Shown: one piece after another, positions 50,934 to 59,816 of the stretch
How positions within the stretch are numbered: position 1 is the stretch's first letter
Layout of the letters: each line of letters begins with the position of its first letter
DNA from: Moraxella catarrhalis
GTDB lineage: Bacteria > Pseudomonadota > Gammaproteobacteria > Pseudomonadales > Moraxellaceae
Direction of reading: 5' to 3'
NCBI RefSeq assembly: GCF_001632285.1
Contig: NZ_LWAH01000001.1
Location: 125,144-189,143 of the forward strand
Length of the DNA: 64,000 nucleotides
Notes under the pieces: generated by a model
Database searches by the model: none
Told to the model about the DNA's origin: nothing
What the model saw: the letters and a program-made list of their open reading frames with translations, nothing else
Program-made: the position numbers and the translations under genes

Positions 50934-52265
50934 TTATAATAATTTTTTAAGCACTTTTGAATTACGACTATGATCATAGCTGCGTTGACGGTCTTTTGGC
51001 AGCTCATCTACCGATACCTCGCTAAACCCTTGCTCAATAAACCAATGGGCGGTATGAGTTGTCAAAGCGTATAACTGATGGCGTCCATGGCTTCGTGCTT
51101 GCTGCTCTAAAAAAGCCAATAAATCAGCACCACGGCTGCTTTTGCGATAATCAGGATGAATGGCAAGACTTGCCACTTCTGCTGATTGGGCATCTAGTGG
51201 ATAAAGTGCGGCACAGCCCAAAATGGTGCCATCACGCTCAATCACATTATAAAACTCAATCTCCTGCTCTAGACGCTCTTGGCTACGGCGTACCAAGACG
51301 CCTTGTTCTTCGAGAGGTTTAAGTAGCTCAAGCAGACCGATGACATCGTTTACCGTTGCATGGCGGATCTCTTCATAAGGGTCATGGCTAATCAAGGTAC
51401 CTGACCCATCACGCGTGAACAGCTCTTCAATCAATGCACCGTCTTTGGCATAAGAGATGATATGAGTGCGGTGTACGCCTTGGCGACACGCACTGGCAGC
51501 ACAGCGTAAAAAGTGCGAAATCTCTTCATGATCATCACAATCTCGCAGTAAGCGATCGACTTCATTGGGGATAAGTTCATGCAACAAGCGACCATCTTGG
51601 CCGATGATACCATCCTGCTCACCTAAGAAAATCAGTTTATCAGCTTGCAGGGCAATGGCTGTGGTCAGTGCTACATCTTCTGCCAATAGATTAAAAATTT
51701 CGCCCGTAACCGAAAAACCTGTCGGTCCTAGTAGGACAATATGGTCATTATCCAAATTATGGCGAATGGCATCGACATCAATTGAGCGTACCTCACCTGT
51801 CATCTGATAATCCATACCATCTCTGATGCCGTAAGGGCGAGCGGTGACAAAATTACCCGAAATGGCATCAATACGAGATCCGTACATTGGGGAGTTAGCA
51901 AGCCCCATCGACAGCCGAGCTTCGATTTGTAGACGAATTGAGCCGACTGCCTCCAAGATGGCAGGCATAGATTCATACGGTGTTACACGCACATTCTCAT
52001 GTAGGTTTGATATCAGCTTGCGATTTTGTAAATTTTTTTCCACTTGTGGGCGTACACCATGCACAAGCACCAATTTGATGCCCAAGCTGTGTAGCAGTGC
52101 AAAATCATGAATCAGCGTACTAAAATTGTCACGAGCGACCGCCTCATCACCAAACATAACCACAAAGGTTTTGCCACGATGGGTGTTAATGTACGGGGCA
52201 GAATTACGAAACCAATGCACAGGTGTGAGTGCAGGAGTGTTCTGATAGGTGCTGACAGAATTCAT
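50934..52265 (-). CDS. argA: Amino-acid N-acetyltransferase (N-acetylglutamate synthase)
   Basis: This 443-residue enzyme makes the first intermediate of arginine synthesis. An amino-acid-kinase-like domain (about residues 25-275; LVLVHGVRPQVEKNL near 62, HIVLLGPTGFSVTGE near 175) precedes a GNAT acetyltransferase domain (about 295-435, with VASLAIHPDYRKSSRGADLLAFLEQ acetyl-CoA loop). This is the classical ArgA architecture. The kinase-like domain usually binds arginine for feedback inhibition. Confidence 0.95.
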   Translation of the reverse strand: MNSVSTYQNTPALTPVHWFRNSAPYINTHRGKTFVVMFGDEAVARDNFSTLIHDFALLHSLGIKLVLVHGVRPQVEKNLQNRKLISNLHENVRVTPYESMPAILEAVGSIRLQIEARLSMGLANSPMYGSRIDAISGNFVTARPYGIRDGMDYQMTGEVRSIDVDAIRHNLDNDHIVLLGPTGFSVTGEIFNLLAEDVALTTAIALQADKLIFLGEQDGIIGQDGRLLHELIPNEVDRLLRDCDDHEEISHFLRCAASACRQGVHRTHIISYAKDGALIEELFTRDGSGTLISHDPYEEIRHATVNDVIGLLELLKPLEEQGVLVRRSQERLEQEIEFYNVIERDGTILGCAALYPLDAQSAEVASLAIHPDYRKSSRGADLLAFLEQQARSHGRHQLYALTTHTAHWFIEQGFSEVSVDELPKDRQRSYDHSRNSKVLKKLL

Positions 52266-52574
52266 GAATGCTCCAAAGAGTCAATGGCTGGTAAAATAAG
52301 AATGGCGAACAATATATGGCTAGAGCGTCTGATGTTGGTCAAATGTCCCATTAATAACTATCAAGATACCATCATACCATAGCAAAGTTTTGGGCAGATG
52401 CCAAGCGATTTATCTGCTTGATAAGGTTGGCATATGATAAAATCCACCATCATCGTCGCCAGTTTTGAGCATGTGTAAGTAGTTACCATAATTAAACAGT
52501 CAAGAAATTCACACCGTCAATCAGCTGTGCTATGCTTATGGGCACATAAAACTTGACCAACACAGGATAAATTT
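52266..52574. other. Intergenic region between argA and lipoprotein gene
   Basis: About 310 bases between divergent genes. It should hold both promoters. No gene, hairpin or operator is convincing by eye. Confidence 0.4.
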
Positions 52575-53153
52575 ATGAAAATTTCTGCTACTTTTTCTTT
52601 GAGTGTAATGGCTTTGGCGTTGTCTGCATGTGCAACAGCACCAACACAAACCCCGCCAGTGGTGACCGAAACGACTGCTGTTGTGCCTAGCGTTTCTGAC
52701 GAGACGCCATCAGTTTCACCCTCATCACCCAGAACGACACCAACCGTGGTAACCAGTGAAGATGTCAATGCCATCATGAATGCCTTTATTGTACGCAGGG
52801 ATAATGCCCAAGAAACACTTGAGCCTGTAACTGCTCAAAGTAGTATTAAGGCAGGCGATCTTATTGAATATCAGGTGCTACTTACCAATGATGGTAACAA
52901 TCGTGTGCGTGATATGCGTGTGGCTTTAAGCTTGCCGCAAGGAGCAGAGTTCACGGGCGTGGTATCACCAAGTGTTGGTACGCAAGCAAGTGCAGATGGT
53001 TCACGCTTTGTCTTTATGCCAATTCGCACCACAGCAGCTGACGGCTCTGTTCAAAATTTGCCGTTTAGTCAATATCAAGTATTACGCTGGAATATCCAAG
53101 ACCTTGGTATCGGTGCAACAGCGGTTGTTAAATATCGTGCGGTTATCAAATAA
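52575..53153 (+). CDS. Putative lipoprotein with DUF11-like domain
   Basis: The 192-residue protein has a clear lipoprotein signal with lipobox LSAC (Cys at about residue 18), then a Thr/Ser/Pro/Val-rich stretch of about 45 residues, then a globular region (about 85-190) with IKAGDLIEYQVLLTNDGNNRVRDMRVALSLPQG, which resembles the DUF11 beta-sandwich found in surface proteins. No enzyme motif is seen. Function unknown. The linker would place the domain away from the membrane. Confidence 0.75.
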   Translation: MKISATFSLSVMALALSACATAPTQTPPVVTETTAVVPSVSDETPSVSPSSPRTTPTVVTSEDVNAIMNAFIVRRDNAQETLEPVTAQSSIKAGDLIEYQVLLTNDGNNRVRDMRVALSLPQGAEFTGVVSPSVGTQASADGSRFVFMPIRTTAADGSVQNLPFSQYQVLRWNIQDLGIGATAVVKYRAVIK

Positions 53154-53209
53154 TCAGATGAATAAATAATGGATTGATACCATCATTTAGCACCAAAATA
53201 AACAAAACT

Positions 53210-53235
53210 GATAGCCAATCTGATGTTTGGCTATC
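53210..53235 (+). terminator. Hairpin after the lipoprotein gene
   Basis: GATAGCCAA and TTGGCTATC form a 9-bp stem around an 8-base loop, 57 bases after the stop. No T-run follows, so termination is uncertain. Confidence 0.45.
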
Positions 53236-53445
53236 TCATCAATCTAAAAACACCAAGTCACTGCTTTGGCTGGCTTTTCGTCTAATCAAATGGATGGATT
53301 TGTCGGGATAAGGTTGGGTCTTGGTGTTCTTTGTTAGTCGATATCTATTTTATCGATAAAACGATACAGTCAGAGTAGATACAGCTTGCCAGTATGGTCG
53401 TATTTTTGGTTAATCGTTTTATAAGAATATACTTTATAGTGTATT

Positions 53446-53479
53446 GATAATCATTATTATTAATATTATAATGATTATC
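53446..53479 (+). promoter_or_regulatory. Double Fur-type box upstream of the efe genes
   Basis: GATAATCATTAT (53446-53457) and ATAATGATTATC (53468-53479) are perfect inverted 12-base arms separated by 10 bases. Each arm, with flanks, fits the 7-1-7 Fur motif (TGATAATnATTATCA) at about 13-14 of 15 positions. This implies iron-dependent repression of the downstream iron-uptake genes. A further 9-bp hairpin (53500-53522) lies between it and the coding region. Confidence 0.75.
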
Positions 53480-53527
53480 TATCGTTTATCTGTCATTGAT
53501 TATCTTAATCATGTTAAGATAAATTAT

Positions 53528-54435
53528 TTGGGACTCATTGGGCAACTTGTCATACAAACTTTTTCTAAATACGCCTTACTTTCTGCCAGTATTTTGACAT
53601 TGACTTTAGTCGCTTGCCAAAAACCAGCAGATAAACCCACCGAACCTGTGCAGCCTGCCCAAACGCAGGATGGTCATGAGCATTACAAAACAGATGATGA
53701 TACCATGGTGGATTTGAGTGCCGAAACGGCTGAATATAAGCATTGGGTAGAAGGTCAGATGGAGATTTTATTGGAGCAGACACAAAAATTTGTTGCTCTG
53801 CTTGATGCAGGTCAGCTTGAGGAAGCCAAAGCCTTATATCCGCATGCTCGTATGCCATTTGAACGGTCAGAGCCGATTGCTGAAATTTTTGGCGACCTTG
53901 TCCACGCATTGATAACCATGAAGCTGACTTAGAAGCAGGTGAGGTTTGGTCAGGCTTTCATGCCATTGAAAAAATCTTATGGACAAAAAATACTACCGAA
54001 GGCACCAAAGAACTTGGCCAGTAGCTGATTGCTGATATTAAAGAATTAAAAGATAAAATCCCAACTGCTGAGGTAACGAGTAATTTGATGGTAGAGGGTG
54101 CAGTGGATTTACTCAACGAGATTTCAACCACGAAAATCACAGGCGAAGAAGAGATTTTCTCAAAAACTGACCTATATGACTTTAAGGCTAATATTGAAGG
54201 GGCACAAAAAATCTTTGAAATTTTAACCCCAAAACTACAAGCTAAAAATCCTGATTTGGTTACCGAATTAACAGAAAAATTCCAAGTTGTCAATGATTTA
54301 CTTGTCACTCACCAAGTTGGTCAACATGATTACAAACCTTATAATGAGCTAAGTGCCGATGAAACCAAAGCTTTAGCCGAAGCGGTCAATAAATTGGGTG
54401 AGCCATTGGCACAAATGGGCGTGGTACTACAGTAA
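53528..54435 (+). pseudogene. efeO: EfeO/EfeM-type imelysin lipoprotein, decayed
   Basis: The gene encoded a periplasmic imelysin-domain (M75-like) iron-uptake lipoprotein. A lipobox LVAC ends a hydrophobic signal (LLSASILTLTLVAC), followed directly by the imelysin domain with EIFGDLDPR-type and GFHAIEKILW (HxxE) motifs. There is no cupredoxin domain, so it is the short EfeM form. Lesions: a lost base at 53900/53901 (expected CTTGATCCACGC) and a CAG-to-TAG nonsense codon at 54022-54024. The start is unclear: no ATG with a ribosome binding site is in frame near the signal, so the given start (TTG) is tentative and may hide a third lesion. Confidence 0.8.
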
Positions 54436-54531
54436 CCGCTTATATCAGACAATGACGCTGCTGTATATCAATCTAGGCAAATAAAGATACAGGCTAAACT
54501 TTATTTGCCATTGGTATGGTTAGTTGGGGGT

Positions 54532-55826
54532 ATGGCAAATGACGATAAAACAACCAATCGCCGACAATTTTTAACAAAAGTGGGTGTTGGTTCTGTCGCT
54601 GTTGGTATTGGTACAATTGGATTGGCAGGATGCCAACAAGGTCATGAAAGTAAATCTGACAGGCAAACCGAGCATACACTCAAACCCAACAGCCCGCCTA
54701 ATCCCAAGCAGGCAGGTGAACAAAATACCAATGTCAAGCACTGCTTGGCAGATAATCAGTATGATTTTTATGGTAAACATCAAGCGGGTATCATCACGCC
54801 AGCACAGCGTAGCATCTATTTTTTGGTCTTGGATTTGCATACAGATAAGTTGGATGATATTAAGGAGGTTTTTAAACAATGGACACAGTATGCCGCCAGA
54901 TTAACCAAGGGCGATAATATCGCTCCTTATGGCTCAAATCCGCATGTGCCACCAGTTGACACAGGTGAGGCTGATAGCCTTGGAGCGTATGGCTTGACTT
55001 TAACTTTTGGTATTAGCCCATCGTTTTTACAAAAATTAAATTTAACTGATAAAAAACCGCCTGAATTTAGCGATTTGCCCAAATTCCCCAGAGACCAAAT
55101 CCGCCCAGAATATTCAGGGGGCGATATTTGTATCCAAGCCTGCAGTGATGATCCACAAGTCAGCTTTCACGCTGTTCGCCAATTGGTACGCCAAGCCCGC
55201 TCAAGCGTTAGTATGCGATGGAGTCAGTCGGGATTTTAGGTTTTGATTCAGGCAATCAAACCGCTCGCAACTTATTCGCCTTTAAAGATGGCACAGCCAA
55301 TAGCAACACGCTTGATCATGCCGATAAACATGTTTGGATTCAACAGCCAGACTGGTTAAAAGATGGTACTTATTTGGTCGTTCGGTGTATCCAAATGCAC
55401 CTAGAAACATGGGATAGAACCAGTTTAAACGGACAAGATGAAACCTTTGGCCGTCATCGAGATAGTGGTGCGCCGATTGGTCAAAGTGATGAATTTGCCC
55501 ATCTGGATATCACCGCCAAAGATGATGAAGGTAATTTTATCATTCCTGAGATTTCACATGCAGGACTTGCTAAACGCAGCGGATTGCAGTTGCTTCGCCG
55601 TTCTTATTCTTATGCCAGTGGCATTGATCCAAAAACAGGTCAATTTGATGCAGGACTGTTGTTTATTTCATTTCAAAAATCACCCATGCAATTCACCGCC
55701 ATTCAAAGTTCACTTGGGCGGGTAGATAAAATGAATGAGTACATCACTCACATTGGTAGTGGGCTATTTGCCTGTTTTGGTGGGGTAAAACAAGGCGAGT
55801 ATTTGGGACAAAAATTGTTTGAATAA
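54532..55826 (+). pseudogene. efeB: EfeB-type deferrochelatase/DyP peroxidase, frameshifted
   Basis: This was a haem-containing Dyp-type peroxidase exported by Tat. The N-terminus has the twin-arginine motif RRQFLTK followed by a hydrophobic stretch. The first frame ends with TAG in SMRWSQSGF, and the second resumes at LGFDSGNQTARNLFAFKDGTAN and runs to GEYLGQKLFE. One T is missing from a T-run at 55234-55237 (expected five). In addition, the family GxxDG motif reads AxxDG (FAFKDG), which suggests relaxed selection before or after the frameshift. It lies about 100 bases after efeO; no efeU permease is present. Confidence 0.85.
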
Positions 55827-55973
55827 AACCCATCACACAGTTTTATAAATCTATTTAGACAAATCGCTTGGTTTTGGTATACCTTAGGGCTGTGGATTGT
55901 ATTGTAAAAAATGACCGATAACACGGATGATACTCAATGTGATCATGTCTCTTAAGTGATCTAAAAGATATGC

Positions 55974-56945
55974 TCAATGGTGATGGGTACTTTGGATAAT
56001 TAATTGCTCAATATCACTTTTATTTTTGAGTTTTTTGACCGCTTGCCATAGCTGATGTGCTTGAGTGTAGCCTTTGGTGAGCATCGCAAGCCACTGTTTA
56101 TAGCGTCCAATAAGACCGTTTTGGTTATCAGTGATATCATTAATAAAGCTTAGTTGATGCTGACATAGGTCTGCCCAACCCAAATCAGACTTACCTGCGA
56201 TGATGGCTGTTAAGTCAGGGCGAGTGACCGCTCCACGCCCGAGCATGAGATGATGGGTTTGTGATTGAGCGATGCAGCGTCTGGCATGCTCAGCATTCCA
56301 AATCTCACCATTAGCAATGATGGGTAATCCTAAGTCATTAAAAGGTGCAATTTTTTCCCAGTAAGCAGGTGGCTTATAGCCATCGACTTTGGTGCGTGCA
56401 TGAACCGTTAGCCAATCTGCACGAGCATCCGCCACCGCATGGCCAATCTCAGCTGATTGACTGGTATCAGTATAACCAAGGCGAATTTTAGCAGAAACTG
56501 GAATTTGAGTTGGTATTGCGTCACGCACCGTACGAATGATGGTATATAGTGTTTTGGGTTCTTCAAGTAAAACCGAGCCGCCTTTATGATTGTTCACGGT
56601 TTTGGCAGGACAACCAAAGTTAAGGTCAATGGCTTTAGCCCCCAAACTAACCGCCACCAAAGCACTGGCTGCCATGGTTTCAGGGTTGTTGCCCAAAAGC
56701 TGTACATGTACAGGCGTGCCGCTGGCAGTGCAGCCTTTGGTGTGTAGCTCTGGGACATATTTATAAAAAACATGAGCAGGCAGCGGGTAGTGCGTAACTC
56801 GAATAAATTCACTGACAGCCCAATCATAAGGTGAACCCAAATCATACGCAATTTGGGTTAGGACACGACGCATTAACGGATCGGTCAGCCCTTCCATCGG
56901 TGCAAGTAGGCGAACAGGATTATTAAATAAGTGTGTCTTTTGCAT
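55974..56945 (-). CDS. dusC: tRNA-dihydrouridine(16) synthase
   Basis: This 323-residue FMN enzyme reduces a uridine in the tRNA D-loop. The FMN/active-site motifs are APMEGLTDPLMRR (about residue 15), LNFGCPAKTVNNHKGG with catalytic Cys112, VHARTK and IANGEIW. The start and length fit the DusC subgroup (about 315) rather than DusA or DusB. It follows the helicase gene by four bases on the same strand and is likely cotranscribed. Confidence 0.88.
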   Translation of the reverse strand: MQKTHLFNNPVRLLAPMEGLTDPLMRRVLTQIAYDLGSPYDWAVSEFIRVTHYPLPAHVFYKYVPELHTKGCTASGTPVHVQLLGNNPETMAASALVAVSLGAKAIDLNFGCPAKTVNNHKGGSVLLEEPKTLYTIIRTVRDAIPTQIPVSAKIRLGYTDTSQSAEIGHAVADARADWLTVHARTKVDGYKPPAYWEKIAPFNDLGLPIIANGEIWNAEHARRCIAQSQTHHLMLGRGAVTRPDLTAIIAGKSDLGWADLCQHQLSFINDITDNQNGLIGRYKQWLAMLTKGYTQAHQLWQAVKKLKNKSDIEQLIIQSTHHH

Positions 56946-56949
56946 GTGA

Positions 56950-58437
56950 TTATCCCAGAATCAACTTTTTGTGTTGTAGAGCATGCAACAGATCGCTGAT
57001 GTGATGAATGTCTAACAGGTTTTTGCCTCGTGTACAAGCCACATACAATAGGCGTAACTCTTCAGGCGTAATTTTAACAGCCAATGAGTTGATGTCATAT
57101 AAAAAATCATCGCTGATTTGTACACGATTCCATTCAAGGCCTTTAGATTTGTGGGCAGTTGAGACGACATAGTCGGCATGACTTGGCATGGTCAGGCTAT
57201 TAATCGCCTTGGTGATGGTGGTCGTGCCATGTTCTTCGATGAGCTTCACCCAAGTTTTTAAATCCCCACCCTCACCAGTTTCACTAAATTCTTGAACTTC
57301 CTGCCAGTGATTAAAGTAGGCAAGTTCAGGGATGCCAGAGGCAGATTTGCCATTTCTAAGGCTGTCAGCACCTTGACAAAATCTTAAAATTCGATGACTA
57401 TCAGCCTGTAGAGCAACCTTATGCCCCAGCTTTAGACCATCAAGCAAATGGCTCATGGCAGTGGCATTTGTGCGGCATAAGATGGCATCTTTTGCACCAT
57501 GAACCAAACTTTTGGCTAAGATTGAAGATTGATTGGGATTGCCCTTTAAGGGAATGTTTTCATTGAGTGCTTTTAAAAACACATTGGCAATTCTGGCAAT
57601 CGGTTCACCAAAACGAAACGACTGCGTCAATAGTGTCTGTGGATAGGGCAGGCGTTTCATGGCGTTTAGAGCACCACGCCATTCATAGATTTGTTGATGA
57701 GCATCGCCAACATAGATGGTTTGTTTATCTTGGCGAATCAAAGCACCCATCATTAAAGGGTCGGCATCTTGAGCTTCGTCAAATAAAATGAAGTCAGCAG
57801 GAATGATGGGATCAGACAGCGTCCACAATTTTAGATAAATATCATGGCTGATGCCTGCTTGATGGCGTGGGTCAATGGATTGTAGCCAACGCTGTTCAAA
57901 AGCAGGATATAAAGTTTGTTGCAACATCTTAGCATCAGCATCGCTCATCCAATTTGGTGCGGTGATATGCCGTGGTGCAGGATACGCAGAAGAGGTCTTA
58001 CAAAAGGTCGTGATGGCTTCACTGACGATATTAGCAAGCTTGGCAGGCGTGAGCGTCACTGGCTTTTTAATGCCATCAATGACCCGTTCGGTGCTGATGG
58101 CACGCAGTCCAAGTTCATTGGCTAAGCGAGATGGCGTAAGCCTAGGCAGGCTAATTTTGGCAGTCACATCACGATTGACATGGCGAAAAGCCAGCGAATG
58201 AAAAGTTTGGCAACGAATGTTGGGCGGGAATTTATTTTGTGCATCATGAGCAATGGCTTTATTAAATGCCAAATACAGCCCACGACCACGCAAATTTTCG
58301 CTGATGAGCTTAAGTGTCGTGGTTTTACCTGCACCAGCATAGGCAACAATTTTAAAGGATTGCCCAGTTTTTGCCATATCAAGTGCTGCCAACTGCTCTT
58401 TGGTGGGGGTTGGTTTTTGGTGGTCGTTATACATCAT
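56950..58437 (-). CDS. UvrD/Rep-like superfamily I DNA helicase
   Basis: This 495-residue helicase has the SF1A motifs: Walker A AYAGAGKTTTL (about residue 32), a Q-motif before it (PTKEQLAALDMA), Walker B FILFDEAQDADPLM, motif III YVGDAHQQIYEWRGA, motif V STAHKSKGLEWNRVQI and motif VI LLYVACTRGKNLLDI. It is shorter than UvrD or Rep (about 670-720), lacking much of the accessory subdomains, and resembles the FBH1-like group. Role unclear: recombination control or a phage-derived helicase. dusC follows at four bases. Confidence 0.85.
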   Translation of the reverse strand: MMYNDHQKPTPTKEQLAALDMAKTGQSFKIVAYAGAGKTTTLKLISENLRGRGLYLAFNKAIAHDAQNKFPPNIRCQTFHSLAFRHVNRDVTAKISLPRLTPSRLANELGLRAISTERVIDGIKKPVTLTPAKLANIVSEAITTFCKTSSAYPAPRHITAPNWMSDADAKMLQQTLYPAFEQRWLQSIDPRHQAGISHDIYLKLWTLSDPIIPADFILFDEAQDADPLMMGALIRQDKQTIYVGDAHQQIYEWRGALNAMKRLPYPQTLLTQSFRFGEPIARIANVFLKALNENIPLKGNPNQSSILAKSLVHGAKDAILCRTNATAMSHLLDGLKLGHKVALQADSHRILRFCQGADSLRNGKSASGIPELAYFNHWQEVQEFSETGEGGDLKTWVKLIEEHGTTTITKAINSLTMPSHADYVVSTAHKSKGLEWNRVQISDDFLYDINSLAVKITPEELRLLYVACTRGKNLLDIHHISDLLHALQHKKLILG

Positions 58438-58604
58438 GGCGTGGATGAATGGATGGGTAAAAGTGCTTATTATACCACAGCTTAGCTAAAGCTTTGGTAG
58501 ATTTCATTACAACCAATCACGCCGTATCGATTGATCCATTGTTTGATTGGTTGGTGTGATGATGATTAAAGGCAATTTATAAATGGTTGGACGAATTAGA
58601 CAGC

Positions 58605-59348
58605 CTATAGCGTCCCACTAAAAGAAAACCGACTGGCAGGGTGCCACATATTCACAAAAGTGACAAGCTTGCCTTGTGATTTGGTTTGTCGAGTGTGTAA
58701 CAATGTGGGCTCATTGATGGGTATTTGTAGTATCTGACAAATGGTGTCGGATGCAAGTTTGGCATGGATTTGATAATCACCATATTCAAGAGGCACATGG
58801 TCAATCAAATAATCGCTGGTATTAACGATGTTAAAATCTTGATTGATAAAATCAGCAATGACAGAGGCATTAACCCAGCGTTCTTCATATTGAATGGGCA
58901 GGTCATCGCCATAGTGTGCGATGCAAACTTGGTATAGTTTATCAGTGTAAGCAGGCTGATTGTGAAAAAACAGCGTATTTAACCAATGGTTGTCAGGCTG
59001 ATTTAATGCCATAAAATCAAGCGTCTTTTGTGTGATGACTTGAGCGTGATAGCGATGAAATCGCTCACGGATATCTTTGGCGATATTACGAACCTCAATA
59101 TGGGCATTATTATACTTTTGCTGAGCTACATAAGTACCTGAGCCTTGACGACGCTCTAAAACACGCTCAGCTTCAAGCTCTTTGATGGCTCGATTGACTG
59201 TCATGCGTGATACACCAAAATCTTCAGCAAGCGTAATTTCAGCAGGAATCGCAACGCCAGAAGCCCAAATACCTGCATGGATATTATCCAAAATGGCAGT
59301 TTTGATGCGTAGATAGGCTGGGGCTTTATTGGGGGATTTGTTTGGCAT
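58605..59348 (-). CDS. GntR family regulator with UTRA domain (HutC-like)
   Basis: This 247-residue regulator has an N-terminal GntR winged helix (about residues 10-75; LAEDFGVSRMTVNRAIKELEAERVLERRQGSGTYV) and a C-terminal UTRA ligand domain (about 95-240). The sequence around LPIQYEERWVNASVIADFINQDF and the overall length match histidine-utilisation repressors, whose ligand is urocanate. No hut genes lie in the window, so the target is unknown and the ligand assignment is provisional. Confidence 0.8.
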   Translation of the reverse strand: MPNKSPNKAPAYLRIKTAILDNIHAGIWASGVAIPAEITLAEDFGVSRMTVNRAIKELEAERVLERRQGSGTYVAQQKYNNAHIEVRNIAKDIRERFHRYHAQVITQKTLDFMALNQPDNHWLNTLFFHNQPAYTDKLYQVCIAHYGDDLPIQYEERWVNASVIADFINQDFNIVNTSDYLIDHVPLEYGDYQIHAKLASDTICQILQIPINEPTLLHTRQTKSQGKLVTFVNMWHPASRFSFSGTL

Positions 59349-59816
59349 AATCGGTAACTAAAAATTGGTTATTAAAATCAAACGCTACATCAAAATATCA
59401 GGGCTTGGCGTGCGTGCCATTGTAGTCAATATTTGATTAAAAATAAAGGTAGTTTTGGCTGATTTTATGACAGATTTTTAAGGTTACCGCAACATGAGTG
59501 ATGCAGCTTGTGATTAACACATCATATCAATGCCAATTTATTAAATTTTTCAATGGCTTTATTATTATTGTTAAATGATTATGATAAATCAGCTATGATA
59601 TAATAAGCTGTGTTGGCAATTTTTTATCAAAATGTTCATCATGCTTATGAATGTAATCGGTGTTATTAAGTTGTCATCAATTTCGATCAAATATCACCAA
59701 TGGTAGAGCCAGTATTGATTTGTTGCTAAATTTTGACTAACCAAAAAATTAATCACCAGCGACCGTTTAACCCATTTTTTATGTCAGTCAAGCATCGGCT
59801 TTGCTTTGGTTTTTAT
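59349..59816. other. AT-rich intergenic region upstream of the FMN-binding gene
   Basis: Nearly 470 bases between divergent genes. It carries an extended -10 promoter inside a short inverted repeat (59576-59610, listed separately) and otherwise no clear gene. The exact start of the downstream gene is uncertain, so part of this may be coding. Confidence 0.4.
59576..59604 (+). promoter_or_regulatory. Probable extended -10 promoter inside an inverted repeat
   Basis: TGATATAAT (59596-59604) is an extended -10 element, with a weak TGATTA 17 bases upstream. The -10 is flanked by CAGCT (59590-59594) and AGCTG (59606-59610), a short inverted repeat that could bind a repressor. Confidence 0.45.

Noticed and set aside
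53348..53361. Palindrome TTTTATCGATAAAA upstream of the efe region
   Set aside because: AT-rich symmetry is common by chance and it is not near a promoter that can be defined.
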